In this document: positions 8,157 to 16,923 of the stretch, piece after piece | How positions within the stretch are numbered: position 1 is the stretch's first letter | How the letters are laid out: each line of letters starts with the position of its first letter | Source: Nonomuraea helvata | Lineage (GTDB): Bacteria > Actinomycetota > Actinomycetes > Streptosporangiales > Streptosporangiaceae | NCBI RefSeq assembly: GCF_039535785.1 | Contig: NZ_BAAAXV010000009.1 | Coordinates: forward strand, 1,116,001-1,180,000 | DNA: 64,000 nucleotides | Reading direction: 5' to 3' | Made by a program: the position numbers and the translations under genes | The notes under the pieces: model-generated | Told to the model about the DNA's origin: nothing | Seen by the model: the letters and a program-made list of their open reading frames with translations, nothing else | Databases searched by the model: none

Positions 8157-8719
8157 GCAGGGGCGTCATGACCCGCGTGTGGAACGCCGGCCGCCACATC
8201 CGTCCCTTCCTGGCCCTCGGCAGCCGCAGGAACGTCCTCGTCCCGGATGTCGGACCGGACATCCCCTTCCAGATTGAGAATTACCCGTATCTGGACTCGT
8301 ACGGCCGCGAGACCGTCACGTTCGTCCGCACGTTCCCCCGCGGCCGCTTCGACGCCACCATGATCTACGACGACGCCAGTGCCCGGATCGTCGACTATTT
8401 AGGCACCCACCAGCACCTCGCCACCCCGCTCGGCCTCTCCGTCGACGATCGGGGCGGGCTGGTCATCCGCTCCGGCCGCCAGCGTTTCCTCGAAGGCCCG
8501 CTCGCCCTCACCATCCCGCCGGCCGCCACGGGCACGGCGGTGGTCAGCGAGCACTTCGACGAGGAGACGGAGCGGTTCAGGATCGCGGTGACCGTGTCCA
8601 ACCCGTGGCTGGGCCGGATCTTCGGTTACTGGGGCAGCTTTACCGTCGAGTACGTGGACGTCGCGGAGCACGGCGTTCCCGCTAGCGTGAGGCCGAGGCG
8701 AGAGGACGCCCGCTGCTGA
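8051..8719 (+). CDS. DUF4166 domain-containing protein
   Basis: A 222-residue protein starting MSSIFQRALGREFARLHPQL at ATG 8051, inside the tail of the SRPBCC gene. The run RRFSVGLDSGEACVGRGVMTRVW, the FQIENYPYLDSYGRETVTFVR block and the C-terminal FRIAVTVSNPWLGRIFGYWG with FTVEYVD match the DUF4166 layout, a domain with no proven activity that often sits beside lipid-handling or SRPBCC proteins. It is soluble and beta-rich. It lies in the TetR-controlled operon and its stop is 16 bp from the TetR start. Confidence 0.82.
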   Translation: MSSIFQRALGREFARLHPQLQRRFSVGLDSGEACVGRGVMTRVWNAGRHIRPFLALGSRRNVLVPDVGPDIPFQIENYPYLDSYGRETVTFVRTFPRGRFDATMIYDDASARIVDYLGTHQHLATPLGLSVDDRGGLVIRSGRQRFLEGPLALTIPPAATGTAVVSEHFDEETERFRIAVTVSNPWLGRIFGYWGSFTVEYVDVAEHGVPASVRPRREDARC

Positions 8720-8735
8720 CGCGTAAGGAAACCTG

Positions 8736-9359
8736 GTGGCCGACACACGTACCAAGCTGCTCGAAGCCGCGCTCGCGACGCTGCGCAAGAACGGCATAGC
8801 GGGCGTCTCCGCCCGTACGATCGCGACCGAGGCGGGGGTGAACCAGGCTCTGGTCTTCTACCACTTCGGCAGCGTCGACCAGCTCCTGGCCGCCGCCTGC
8901 GAGCACGCCGCGCACCAGCGCATCGCTCTCTACCGCGCCCGCTTCGCCGCCGTGGCCACCGTCCGCGAGCTCCTCGACCTCGGCCGCTCCCTGCACGCCG
9001 AGGAACGGGCGGAAGGGAGCGTGGCGGCGCTCGCCCAGCTCCTCGCGGGCAGCCAGACCGACCCGAAGCTCGCCCCGGCCACCGCCACCGGCCTCAACCT
9101 GTGGATCCAGGAGGTCGAGCAGGCGCTGGCCAGGGTGCTGGCGAAGTCACCGCTGGCCGAGTTCGTGGACGTGGCCGGGCTGGCCAAGGCCACGGCCGCC
9201 GCGTTCGTCGGCCTGGAGCTCTACGAGGGCGTGGACCCGCAAGGGGCGAACCAGGCGTTCGACGCCCTCGAGAGCCTGGCCACGCTGGCGACGGCGCTGG
9301 ACGACATGGGCCCGCTGGTGCGCCGCGCCGCGCGGGCCCGCCTTCGCCGTCACTCGTAG
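8736..9359 (+). CDS. TetR/AcrR-family transcriptional regulator
   Basis: A 207-residue repressor with GTG start 8736 and AAGGAA at 8725-8730. The N-terminal HTH is canonical: KLLEAALATLRKNG, VSARTIATEAGVNQALVFYHFGSVDQLL. The C-terminal ligand domain is helical and not recognisable by substrate. It is the third gene of the SRPBCC-DUF4166-TetR operon and is the likely binder of the two palindromes at 7352-7395, giving negative autoregulation. Its 3' end overlaps the convergent VOC gene by 10 bp. Confidence 0.9.
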   Translation: MADTRTKLLEAALATLRKNGIAGVSARTIATEAGVNQALVFYHFGSVDQLLAAACEHAAHQRIALYRARFAAVATVRELLDLGRSLHAEERAEGSVAALAQLLAGSQTDPKLAPATATGLNLWIQEVEQALARVLAKSPLAEFVDVAGLAKATAAAFVGLELYEGVDPQGANQAFDALESLATLATALDDMGPLVRRAARARLRRHS

Positions 9360-9769
9360 TAGCGAACCTCCAGGACGTTGCCGTCGGGATCGGGGAAGTA
9401 GATCGTCTCCGGCGCGATGCCCTGCGCGCCGAACGAGTTGGTCCCGGAGCCGGAGATCTCGACCCCGTGCTGCTTCAGCCTGACCTTGAGCGCGTCGAAG
9501 TCCTCCTTGCCGACGGCCAGGCAGAGATGGTTGACCGGATGCCCGGCGCTCCCCTTGACCCCGGTGCCCTCTTCCACGCCCCTGGAGGCGTCGTACGTCA
9601 TCAGGTCGAGGATGGTTTCGGGCGAGACCCGCACGCTCGGGAAGGCTGCCTCACCTTCGCGAAACTCCTCGGCCCGCACCCCGGGCAGACCGATCACCTG
9701 CTCGTAGAAGCGCAAAGAGCCGAGCTGGTCCGAGACCCAGCAGACGAGATGGTCCAGGCGTACGTCCAT
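9350..9769 (-). CDS. VOC-family (glyoxalase/bleomycin-resistance-like) protein
   Basis: A 139-residue protein from ATG 9769, preceded by a perfect GGAGG. Two beta-alpha-beta-beta-beta repeats are visible: VRLDHLVCWVSDQLGSLRFYEQ and, in the second half, HLCLAVGKEDFDALKVRLKQ, ending ETIYFPDPDGNVLEVRYYE, the standard VOC C-terminus with a metal-ligand glutamate. The histidines at DHLV and NHLCL are the other probable metal ligands. Substrate unknown. It is transcribed convergently with the TetR gene. Confidence 0.87.
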   Translation of the reverse strand: MDVRLDHLVCWVSDQLGSLRFYEQVIGLPGVRAEEFREGEAAFPSVRVSPETILDLMTYDASRGVEEGTGVKGSAGHPVNHLCLAVGKEDFDALKVRLKQHGVEISGSGTNSFGAQGIAPETIYFPDPDGNVLEVRYYE

Positions 9770-9833
9770 GCATACCTCCGCTGCTCCGCCGCTCGCTGTC
9801 CACCTGCCGCTGCAGGCTGGTTGGACGCGACTC

Positions 9834-9862
9834 TCATAATGAAAGATGCGGATGACAGCCAA
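9834..9862 (-). promoter_or_regulatory. Candidate promoter of the VOC gene
   Basis: On the minus strand TTGGCT (9857-9862) and TTATGA (9834-9839) are separated by 17 bp and stand about 65 bp before the ATG at 9769, a reasonable vegetative -35/-10 pair in an otherwise GC-rich region. Confidence 0.45.
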
Positions 9863-9889
9863 GTAAACACGACAAATTGATCACGGATC

Positions 9890-12688
9890 CTATCCGTCGC
9901 CCACACGGAGCACCTCGCTCAGCCGCCGGCCGCGCCGCAGCGCCGACTCGATGGGCACCACGACGGCGACCGCCGCCAGCAAGGCGACGGTCACCAGGCC
10001 GAGCCGCCACCACGGCAGCACCAGGGCCGGGTCGCCGGCCTGCCCGGTGAGCAGCCGCAGCGCGAGCGAGTCGAGCATCAGGCGGGCGAGCGCCACCCCG
10101 AGCAGCGGGCCGGCCACGGCGGCGACCATCACCGGCGGCAGCAACTCCCCCGCGGCGACCCAACGGGCGTCCCGGGGCCGCAGGCCGAGGGTGCGCAGCC
10201 GGGTCAGGGTCTGCCACCGTTCCGGTGCGCTCGCCGCCGAGCCGAGAGCGAGGCCCAGCAGTCCCAGGGCCAGCAGGGTCGCGGCCGAGGCCCACGCCAG
10301 CCAGAGCAGCCCTGAGGTCAGCGGCGCCGCGCGGCGGGCACGCAGGACGTCCTCGCGCAGCACGGCATGCGCCGCGTCGGAGCTCGCGCCGCTCGCGGTG
10401 GCCGCCCGCGCCGCTCCGGGGCCGGTCGCCCATATCGTGTTCGGGGCGGAAGGCATGCCCGCGGCGGCGAGGGCCGCGGCGTCCACGAGGACGACGACGT
10501 CGCCGTCGCCGACGGCGGGCGCCGTACCGACGGCGGTGAGCCGGATGGACGGCGCGCCACCGTCCCGGAGCAGTTGCAGCCGCATGCCCGGCCGCAGGCC
10601 GCCGTCGCTCGAACGCACCAGCGCAGGGACGTTGCCGTGGCCGGTCGCCCCGAGCCGGGCGAGATCCGGCGCGTCCGGCAGCGGAGTGGAGCCCAGCAGC
10701 CGCCGGAACGCGGAGACGTCCACGATCACCAGGCGTGGGGCGACGATCAGCGAGTCGGCGACGACGCGCGCGCTGTCGGTCACCTGCCCGGCGACGGCCT
10801 GCCGGACTCCCGGCGCGGCGGCGATGCGCCGGGCGAGCTCGGGCGTGGAGGCCGTGGCGGCGGGGATGACGTCGAGGCGGGCATCGGCGCCGACGGTACG
10901 CCACGCGCCGTCCGCCAGGCCCTGGCCGGCGGTGGCGTCGAGGGTGAACGCGAACGACGCCAGCGCGGCGGAGGTCACCATGACCAGCAGCGGCAGCACG
11001 CGCGCGGACGTCGCGGCAGCCCTCGCTGCGCCGAAGACCGCCAGCGGGCGGCGCGAACGCAGTGCCTGCTTGAGTGCGAGGCCCGTGCCCGCGGGCAGCA
11101 GCCGCAGCAGGAGAAGCGTGCCGGCGAGAACCCCGAGGGCGGGCGCGCTCGCGGGCAGCGCACCGCCACCGTCCAGCCCGAGTCCCGTCCCTGCCGCATC
11201 ACCGGAGGAGTCGGCCGGGAGTATCCCGCGCTGGTGCAGCGCGACGAAGGCGGCGACCGCGGCGATGACGACGGCGGCCTCAAGGGCGGCGCGGCGCAGC
11301 TGGACGGTGTGCCTGGCCCAGCGGCGGGCGGACCGGTTCGCCGGGACACGCCGGTCACGGGTGGCACGGGCGGCGGCGAGCGTACCGAATGCCGGGCCGG
11401 CGGCGGCAGCGGCGAGGACCACGGGCACCGCCCACCCCCAGGACGCGCCCGGGGCCACCGTACGGGCGAGCGCGAGCCCGGCCGCGGCGGCCACCAGCGC
11501 GACCACGGCGGACTCGAGCAGCAACTCGGCACCGAGGTCAGGCAGGGACGCCCCCCGTTGCCGGGCGGCGGCCAGCGCCGGGGCGCGGCGGCGTACCAGC
11601 AGGTCGGCGGCGAGGAGCAGGACCAGGACCGCGGCGGCCAGCACGCCGGCGAGCAGCACCGACGCCTGCGCGAAAGCGGCTCCGACCTGGCCTCGTACGT
11701 TCCGCAGTACGCCGTCGAGCTGCGTCTCCCACTTCAGCGAGCCGTCGCGGGCGCCGGAGGAGCCGGAGGCTGCCTTGAGCACCACCACCTTGCCGGAGAT
11801 CGCCTCGGCGGAGTCCCAGGTGAGCACGCCCGGGTCGGGGCTGAACCAGACGGTGCGCTGAAGTTCGTCCCGATCGAAGGCGAGGCGGGCGTCCGGCAGG
11901 GAGTCGGGTGACAGCAGGCCACCGAGTCGGGTCGTGCCCACGCCGTCCGCTCCTGAGACGGGACGCAGCAGCGAGGGGGCGAGCCGCCAGGCGGGATCGG
12001 CGCTGTCCGTCGCCCGGAAGATGCCGCTGACCTGGACCTTTCGCACGTTTCCCCGGTCGTCCGCCAGCGGGATGCGCGCGCCGGGGCGCACGTGGAGAGC
12101 GGCGGCGTCCGCCTCCGACAGACCGACCTGCACCAGCCAGGGCGGCCCGCCGTAGGGGACCTCGACGTGGCTGTCCGCCGCCGAAACGGTGGGCCGGGGC
12201 GGTCCGCCCTCGGTCCAGGTCACCTGCGGCCCACCGCCGGCGTCCTTCGCCAGATAGGCGAGCTGGAAGGTGCGCAGCACGCTGCCGTCGGTGATCTTGA
12301 GTACGGGGCTGGTGACCGCAGCGACGGGTGGACGGAGCGCGGCGCGCAGGCCGGGGCCCAGCTCGTCCGTGGCCCTGTCGCGCAGGTCGTCGACGTCCTC
12401 GGCAAGGCGGGGAGCGCGTACACGTCCGCCGTTGGGTCCGTCGTCGAGCTCTATGCGGGCGTGGACCAGGACGTCGCCGTCGCCGCCTGCGTGGCGTACC
12501 GCCTCTCGGACGGAGTCGTCGGCGGTCGCGCGCAGCAGCGGCGGGACGGCGCCGGCGAGCAGGGTGACGACCGCCACGACGGCGGCGGCCAGGAGCAGGG
12601 GCCCGGCGTCGGCGACGGCGCGCCCGCGGACGCTGGGCCAGTGCAGGGCGGGCGGCCACCAGCGACCGAGCGCCCGGAGCCACCTCAC
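9890..12688 (-). CDS. FtsX-like ABC transporter permease (second permease of the operon)
   Basis: About 932 residues, best started at GTG 12688 (VRWLRALGRWWPPALHWPSV), which overlaps the stop of the 22-codon ORF as GTGA; GTG 12706 is an alternative. An N-terminal helix (LLLAAAVVAVVTLLAGAVPP) is followed by a large extracellular MacB-like domain, then helices and a second FtsX block (LLWLAWASAATLLALGLLGL, SALRRGRRLSEVLRVGD at the end). It belongs to the ATPase-ATPase-permease-permease operon. Such MacB/LolCDE-type systems move lipids, peptides or drugs, or act in envelope work without transport; the substrate is not evident. Confidence 0.85.
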   Translation of the reverse strand: MRWLRALGRWWPPALHWPSVRGRAVADAGPLLLAAAVVAVVTLLAGAVPPLLRATADDSVREAVRHAGGDGDVLVHARIELDDGPNGGRVRAPRLAEDVDDLRDRATDELGPGLRAALRPPVAAVTSPVLKITDGSVLRTFQLAYLAKDAGGGPQVTWTEGGPPRPTVSAADSHVEVPYGGPPWLVQVGLSEADAAALHVRPGARIPLADDRGNVRKVQVSGIFRATDSADPAWRLAPSLLRPVSGADGVGTTRLGGLLSPDSLPDARLAFDRDELQRTVWFSPDPGVLTWDSAEAISGKVVVLKAASGSSGARDGSLKWETQLDGVLRNVRGQVGAAFAQASVLLAGVLAAAVLVLLLAADLLVRRRAPALAAARQRGASLPDLGAELLLESAVVALVAAAAGLALARTVAPGASWGWAVPVVLAAAAAGPAFGTLAAARATRDRRVPANRSARRWARHTVQLRRAALEAAVVIAAVAAFVALHQRGILPADSSGDAAGTGLGLDGGGALPASAPALGVLAGTLLLLRLLPAGTGLALKQALRSRRPLAVFGAARAAATSARVLPLLVMVTSAALASFAFTLDATAGQGLADGAWRTVGADARLDVIPAATASTPELARRIAAAPGVRQAVAGQVTDSARVVADSLIVAPRLVIVDVSAFRRLLGSTPLPDAPDLARLGATGHGNVPALVRSSDGGLRPGMRLQLLRDGGAPSIRLTAVGTAPAVGDGDVVVLVDAAALAAAGMPSAPNTIWATGPGAARAATASGASSDAAHAVLREDVLRARRAAPLTSGLLWLAWASAATLLALGLLGLALGSAASAPERWQTLTRLRTLGLRPRDARWVAAGELLPPVMVAAVAGPLLGVALARLMLDSLALRLLTGQAGDPALVLPWWRLGLVTVALLAAVAVVVPIESALRRGRRLSEVLRVGDG

Positions 12689-12753
12689 GACGCCACCCGC
12701 AGCCACGTGACGTCGACGCGGCGGGGAGCCCGCAGGGCGGTGCGCCCCCTCAT
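12685..12753 (-). CDS. 22-codon bridging ORF made by a gene-end duplication
   Basis: ATG 12753 overlaps the stop of permease 1 as ATGA, and the TGA at 12687-12685 overlaps the GTG of permease 2 as GTGA. The last residues (RRVDVTWLRVAS) copy the C-terminus of permease 1 (RRVDATQLRVAS). It probably has no function of its own beyond keeping ribosomes moving from one permease to the next. Whether it is translated is not shown. Confidence 0.45.
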   Translation of the reverse strand: MRGRTALRAPRRVDVTWLRVAS

Positions 12754-12790
12754 GACGCCACCCGCAGTTGCGTGGCGTCGACGCGGCGGG
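12685..12790. repeat. Direct repeat of a permease gene end (2 x 41 bp)
   Basis: Bases 12685-12725 and 12750-12790 match at 36 of 41 positions, offset by 65 bp. Each copy encodes the last codons of permease 1 plus its stop. The duplication produced the bridging ORF between the two permease genes. Confidence 0.8.
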
Positions 12791-15700
12791 CCTGCACGAT
12801 GACGACGGCGGTCACCGCGAGCGTGCATCCGGCCAGCAGCCCGGCGAGCAGGGCGGACTCGGCGGCCCACGGCCAGACGGGCAGGGCCGCAGGTACCGGC
12901 GCGGCGCCGGTGTCGGAGCGTACGAGCAGGGGCGCGACGACGCGGGTGGCGAGCGCGCCGACGGCCGCGCCCGCCGCGAGCAGGGGCAGCAGGATGCCGA
13001 CGTGCTGGCCGAGCAGCACGGCACGGACCTCGCGCCGGGTCATCCCCAGACCCCGCAGCCGCGCCACCTCGAGCGCGCGACTCCGGAGGTCGAAGGTCAC
13101 GTGCAGCACGACACCGGCGAACAGCAGCAGGGCCGCGGCCGGGACGAGCAGCCGCAGCGCGGCCGGCAGGCCGGCGCGCAGGGGTCCGCCGGTGAGGCGG
13201 GCCGCCTCGGACGCGCGGGTGGTGACGCTGCCGAGGTGGAGATCGGTGGCCCGGACGGCGGCGTCCGCCCGGGTGGGGTGACCGACCCACCAGGCGTCCA
13301 CGGGGAAGTCGAGGTTGCCGCTGACGACGAGCGCGCGGGAGAGGGCGTCCAGGTCGGCCAGGATGGCCGCCGCACCAGGGGCGGACGGGACGGTGGGCAG
13401 CACCTCGGTCACTCTGACCGGGACGGCGGTGAGGCCGACGGTGAGGTCGAGCCGGGCGCCGAGACGGGCACCGGCCTCGGCGGCGAAGCGGGTGGAGACG
13501 GCGACGGGTACCGGTCCTGGAGCCGGGAAGGCGGTGGCGACCAGGGTTCTGGCGGCGTCCGGTGGACCCTTGAACTCGACGGTCGTCGTCATCCTCACCT
13601 GGATGCCGGCAGCGTTGCGGGCGAGGGCGACCGCCGGAGAGCCGAGCTGCCCGGGAGCGGGCCCCGCGGAGGTGGCGGTCCAGGACGACCCGGGCGCCGC
13701 GCCGGCGGGGCCGGGAGCCCCGGGCACCGTGAGCGTGACGGCGACGCGGTCGGCGCCGGCCGGGAGTTCCGCCGAGGCGTCGGAGTAGCCGATGCCGACG
13801 TTCCCCGGTGCGGTCACGTCGACCGCGAACGGAAGGGACACCGCGACAAGCCGCAGTCCTTCGGCCGTCGCGCAGGCCGGCAGCGGGTGCGCCTTGCCGT
13901 CGAGCGGGACCGGCGCACCGGTGCAGGGCGTCCGCAGGCCCGTGGCGTCCTGCACCAGCAGCCGGGGTGTCACGGTGAGCGGGGTCGCACCGCTCGCCGT
14001 CCCGGTCAGGGTGAGCGCGGCGCCGGCCGGGACGGGGAGCCCGGTGGCGCGGGCCGGCGGCGCGAGGGCCGCCCCTACGTCCTTCCAGCTGTGGCCATCG
14101 TCCAGCCGGCCGCGCAGCAGCGCCTCGGCGCGGGCGGTGTCGACGGCGACCAGCCGCGGTGCGTCGCCGGCGCGGCCGAGCCACTGCCCGACCGCGATGC
14201 CCCGGTCGGTGGCCGGACTCACCGCTCCTCCGGTGGCCGCGCCGACGGCCACGCCCTGCCCGGCGTCCGGCGGGGTGGCGAGGGTGAGGGCGAGATCGGT
14301 GCCGACGGACAGATCGGCCTGGTCGTGCTGGGAGCGCTGCCACGTGGCGTCGAAGCCGGTCCCGAACGTGGCCGCCGCACAGGCCAGGCCGATGAGCAGC
14401 CCCGCGGCGACCGCCTGCGGCCGGCGGGCGGCCTCGAACGCCGCCAGCGGGAGCAGCAGCCCGCGGGCACGGCGCGCCAGCCGGTCGGCGCCGCGCAGCG
14501 CGGGCCACACCGGGCGCAGCGCCAGCGCGGAACCGGCGGTGAGCAGCAGCGCGGGAGCGAGCACCCGTACGGCGTCGGCCGGTGAGCCGGAGCCGGTGGG
14601 CTGGTCGCGCAGCTGCCACCAGCCGACGGCGGCGAACACCACGAGCAGCAGGTCGGCACCGGAGCGGGCCAGCAGTTCGCGCCGGTGGCGACGGTCGCTG
14701 ACGGCGGGGGCGGACCGCACCGAGAGGGCGACCAGCACCGCCGCGAGCACCAGCGCGGTGCCGGCGACGGCGAGCACCTGGACGCCGGTCACCCCCGGCT
14801 GGACGGAGAGCCCGGCCCCTGCCATCGGCGGCAGGTGGGTCAGGCCGGCATGCAGGGCGGAGGAGGCGGGTATCGCGAGCGCGGCGGCGAGGAGCGCGAG
14901 TGCACCGGCCTCGACGGTGGCGGCGGCGACGAGCTGACCGCGGCTGACACCCAGCGCGGACAGCAGGGCGGTCTCGTCGGCGCGGACGCCGGCGGTCAGC
15001 CGTCCGGCGAGGGCGAGTGCGGTCGCGGTCAGGACGATGCCGAGGACGGCGACGGCGAGCACGGCCGCCGCGGTGACCTCCTGCTCGTCGTGGGCGGCCA
15101 GCAGCGTCGAGGGCAGCAGGGTGGCGACGCGTTCGATCCGTACCCGGTTGCCGAGGGTACGCGCCAGCCGGCGGTCGGCGCCGAGCACGGCCTCGGCGAC
15201 GGTGTCGAGGTCGCGGCGATCGGGAGCGGACAGGTCGGGATGGGCGGTGATCTCCAGCCGGTCGACGGTGAAGCCGCCGGCGAGCAGGTCACCGAGATCG
15301 ACGATGAACGGCCCGTAGGCGTGGACCGGCTGCACGGAGCGGCCGTCGTGGTAGGCCAGGTCGTAGCCGGCGCCGGCGAGGAGGTCGCGATCCCAGCCGG
15401 TGCCCGGCAGCGGGCGTACGACGCCGACCACGGTCACGTCCACCGCCGGGCCGGGGTCGCCGAACAGCTCCGCACCGAGACGGACGCGGGCGCCGGGGGC
15501 GAGGCCGAGCTGTCGCGCGGTGGACTCGAGCACGACGGCCTCCAGCGGCCCGGCGGGCTGCGCGGCGTCGGCCCGCGGCCCGGCGGGGTGCCCGGCGTCG
15601 GCGGCGGCCCGCGGCCAGCGCCCGGTGGTCAGCTGGGCTCGGGCCGGCAGATCCTCCACACCCGACAGGTAGGTCTCAGCGGGGACACCGCCTCCACCGG

Positions 15701-16142
15701 CGGGCTGGGCACCGGGGCGCGGCGACCCACCGCCATCCCCGCCGCCAGGCCTGCCATCGCGTCCACCGCCAGGCCCGCCATCGAGCCCGCCATCGAGCCC
15801 GCCATCGCGTCCACCGCCGGGCGTCGCCGGCAGCGATCGCAGCACGGACGACGCGCGTGCGGTCGTCGTCGTGGCGAACGGAGCGAGCGCCGAGGTCAGC
15901 ACGCGGCGGGTGTCGTCGGCGACGGATCGCGCGTCCTGGGCGCGGACGGTGACGGTGTAGGCGGTGACGTCGACCCGGTCGGGGGTGGCGCGGGACGCGG
16001 CGCTCTCCAGCGCCTGCTCGGCGGTGCGGGTGACGAGCAGGGCGCAGGTGCCCAACAGGGTGAGGCCGACCATGGCGACCGCCAGGAGGGCTGTCAGCAG
16101 GGGCCACTGCGCGCGGGCTCGGCGGGCGAGCAGCCTCAGCAC
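12750..16142 (-). CDS. FtsX-like ABC transporter permease (first permease, very large)
   Basis: A 1,130-residue membrane protein starting MLRLLARRARAQWPLLTALL. It has a first transmembrane helix, then a long extracellular region with a Gly/Asp-rich insert around residues 108-138 (repeats of GGLDG and GGRDG), then central and C-terminal FtsX blocks (AAVLAVAVLGIVLTATALAL; LLVPAAALLLFAGVVLHVTF; RALEVARLRGLGMTRREV). The last motif is the classic FtsX coupling region after a helix. The ATPase gene upstream is separated by the 36-bp tandem repeats, and the next permease follows through a coupled mini-ORF. No substrate can be assigned. Confidence 0.86.
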   Translation of the reverse strand: MLRLLARRARAQWPLLTALLAVAMVGLTLLGTCALLVTRTAEQALESAASRATPDRVDVTAYTVTVRAQDARSVADDTRRVLTSALAPFATTTTARASSVLRSLPATPGGGRDGGLDGGLDGGPGGGRDGRPGGGDGGGSPRPGAQPAGGGGVPAETYLSGVEDLPARAQLTTGRWPRAAADAGHPAGPRADAAQPAGPLEAVVLESTARQLGLAPGARVRLGAELFGDPGPAVDVTVVGVVRPLPGTGWDRDLLAGAGYDLAYHDGRSVQPVHAYGPFIVDLGDLLAGGFTVDRLEITAHPDLSAPDRRDLDTVAEAVLGADRRLARTLGNRVRIERVATLLPSTLLAAHDEQEVTAAAVLAVAVLGIVLTATALALAGRLTAGVRADETALLSALGVSRGQLVAAATVEAGALALLAAALAIPASSALHAGLTHLPPMAGAGLSVQPGVTGVQVLAVAGTALVLAAVLVALSVRSAPAVSDRRHRRELLARSGADLLLVVFAAVGWWQLRDQPTGSGSPADAVRVLAPALLLTAGSALALRPVWPALRGADRLARRARGLLLPLAAFEAARRPQAVAAGLLIGLACAAATFGTGFDATWQRSQHDQADLSVGTDLALTLATPPDAGQGVAVGAATGGAVSPATDRGIAVGQWLGRAGDAPRLVAVDTARAEALLRGRLDDGHSWKDVGAALAPPARATGLPVPAGAALTLTGTASGATPLTVTPRLLVQDATGLRTPCTGAPVPLDGKAHPLPACATAEGLRLVAVSLPFAVDVTAPGNVGIGYSDASAELPAGADRVAVTLTVPGAPGPAGAAPGSSWTATSAGPAPGQLGSPAVALARNAAGIQVRMTTTVEFKGPPDAARTLVATAFPAPGPVPVAVSTRFAAEAGARLGARLDLTVGLTAVPVRVTEVLPTVPSAPGAAAILADLDALSRALVVSGNLDFPVDAWWVGHPTRADAAVRATDLHLGSVTTRASEAARLTGGPLRAGLPAALRLLVPAAALLLFAGVVLHVTFDLRSRALEVARLRGLGMTRREVRAVLLGQHVGILLPLLAAGAAVGALATRVVAPLLVRSDTGAAPVPAALPVWPWAAESALLAGLLAGCTLAVTAVVIVQARRVDATQLRVAS

Positions 16143-16249
16143 AGGCGACTCCGGCCGATCAGGAGACTTTCTGCCCGCAGGCGACTCCGGCCGATCACGA
16201 GACGTCCTGCCCGCAAGCGACTCCCGCCGATCACGAGACGTCCTGCCCG
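16142..16249. repeat. Three tandem copies of a 36-bp unit at an operon junction
   Basis: Units at 16142-16177, 16178-16213 and 16214-16249 all follow the pattern CA(G/A)GCGACTCC, then GCCGATCA, ending CTGCCCG. The third copy contains the last codons (GQDVS) and stop of the ATPase gene, so the array is a reiterated gene end. It fills nearly all the gap between the ATPase and permease 1, and its last base is the first base of the permease start codon. Confidence 0.85.
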
Positions 16250-16923
16250 TCGAGCCGTCCGTCGTTGATCCGGATCACCCGGTCCGCCAGCGCGACCATC
16301 GTCGGGTCGTGCGTGGACACCAGCGCCGTCACACCCTCGGACTCCACCACACCGCGCAGCAGCCCCATCACCGACAGGCCCGTCTCGGCGTCCAACTGCC
16401 CGGTCGGCTCGTCGGCGATCAGCAGCCGGGGCGAGGCGGCCAGGGCCCGGGCGATCGCCACCCGCTGCTGCTGGCCGCCGGACAGCTCGCCCGGACGCTG
16501 CTCGGCGTGCTCGGCCAGGCCCACCAGCTCCAGCAGCAGCTCGACGCGGCGCTCACGCTCCCCCGACGGCACGCGGGCCAGCCGCAAGGGGGCGCCGACG
16601 TTCTCCGCGGCCGAGAGCACCGGGATCAGGCCGAATGTCTGGAAAACGTAGGAGACCTTCTCACGCCGTAATCGCGACAGGCCGTCCTCGTCGAGAGCCG
16701 TGACGTCCGTACCGTCGACGAGGACGGTCCCGGAGTCCGGGCGGTCCAGACCGCCGATGACGTTGAGCAGAGTGGTCTTGCCGGAGCCGGACCGTCCGAT
16801 GAGAGCGGTCATGGTGCCGGCGGGGAGGTCGAACGACACGTCCCGCAGCGCCTGGACGGCGGCAGGTCCGGTGCCGAAGCGCCGGTGGACGCCGCGTACG
16901 GTGAGCAGCGGAGCGGCGCTCAT
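16231..16923 (-). CDS. ABC transporter ATP-binding protein (MacB/LolD type)
   Basis: A 230-residue ATPase from ATG 16923, which overlaps the stop of the preceding ATPase as ATGA. Walker A is GRSGSGKTT, the Q-loop YVFQTFGLIP, the signature LSGGQQQRVAIARAL, Walker B LLIADEPTGQLD and the H-loop STHDP. Length and motifs match LolD/MacB ATPases, which pair with FtsX-type permeases, here the two genes downstream. Its 3' end lies in the 36-bp tandem repeat, copies of which restate GQDVS-stop. Cytoplasmic face of the membrane. Confidence 0.92.
   Translation of the reverse strand: MSAAPLLTVRGVHRRFGTGPAAVQALRDVSFDLPAGTMTALIGRSGSGKTTLLNVIGGLDRPDSGTVLVDGTDVTALDEDGLSRLRREKVSYVFQTFGLIPVLSAAENVGAPLRLARVPSGERERRVELLLELVGLAEHAEQRPGELSGGQQQRVAIARALAASPRLLIADEPTGQLDAETGLSVMGLLRGVVESEGVTALVSTHDPTMVALADRVIRINDGRLDGQDVS

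Noticed and set aside
15715-15830. Short tandem repeats considered as a CRISPR-like array
   Set aside because: Units are about 12 bp, in frame within a permease gene and have no spacers.
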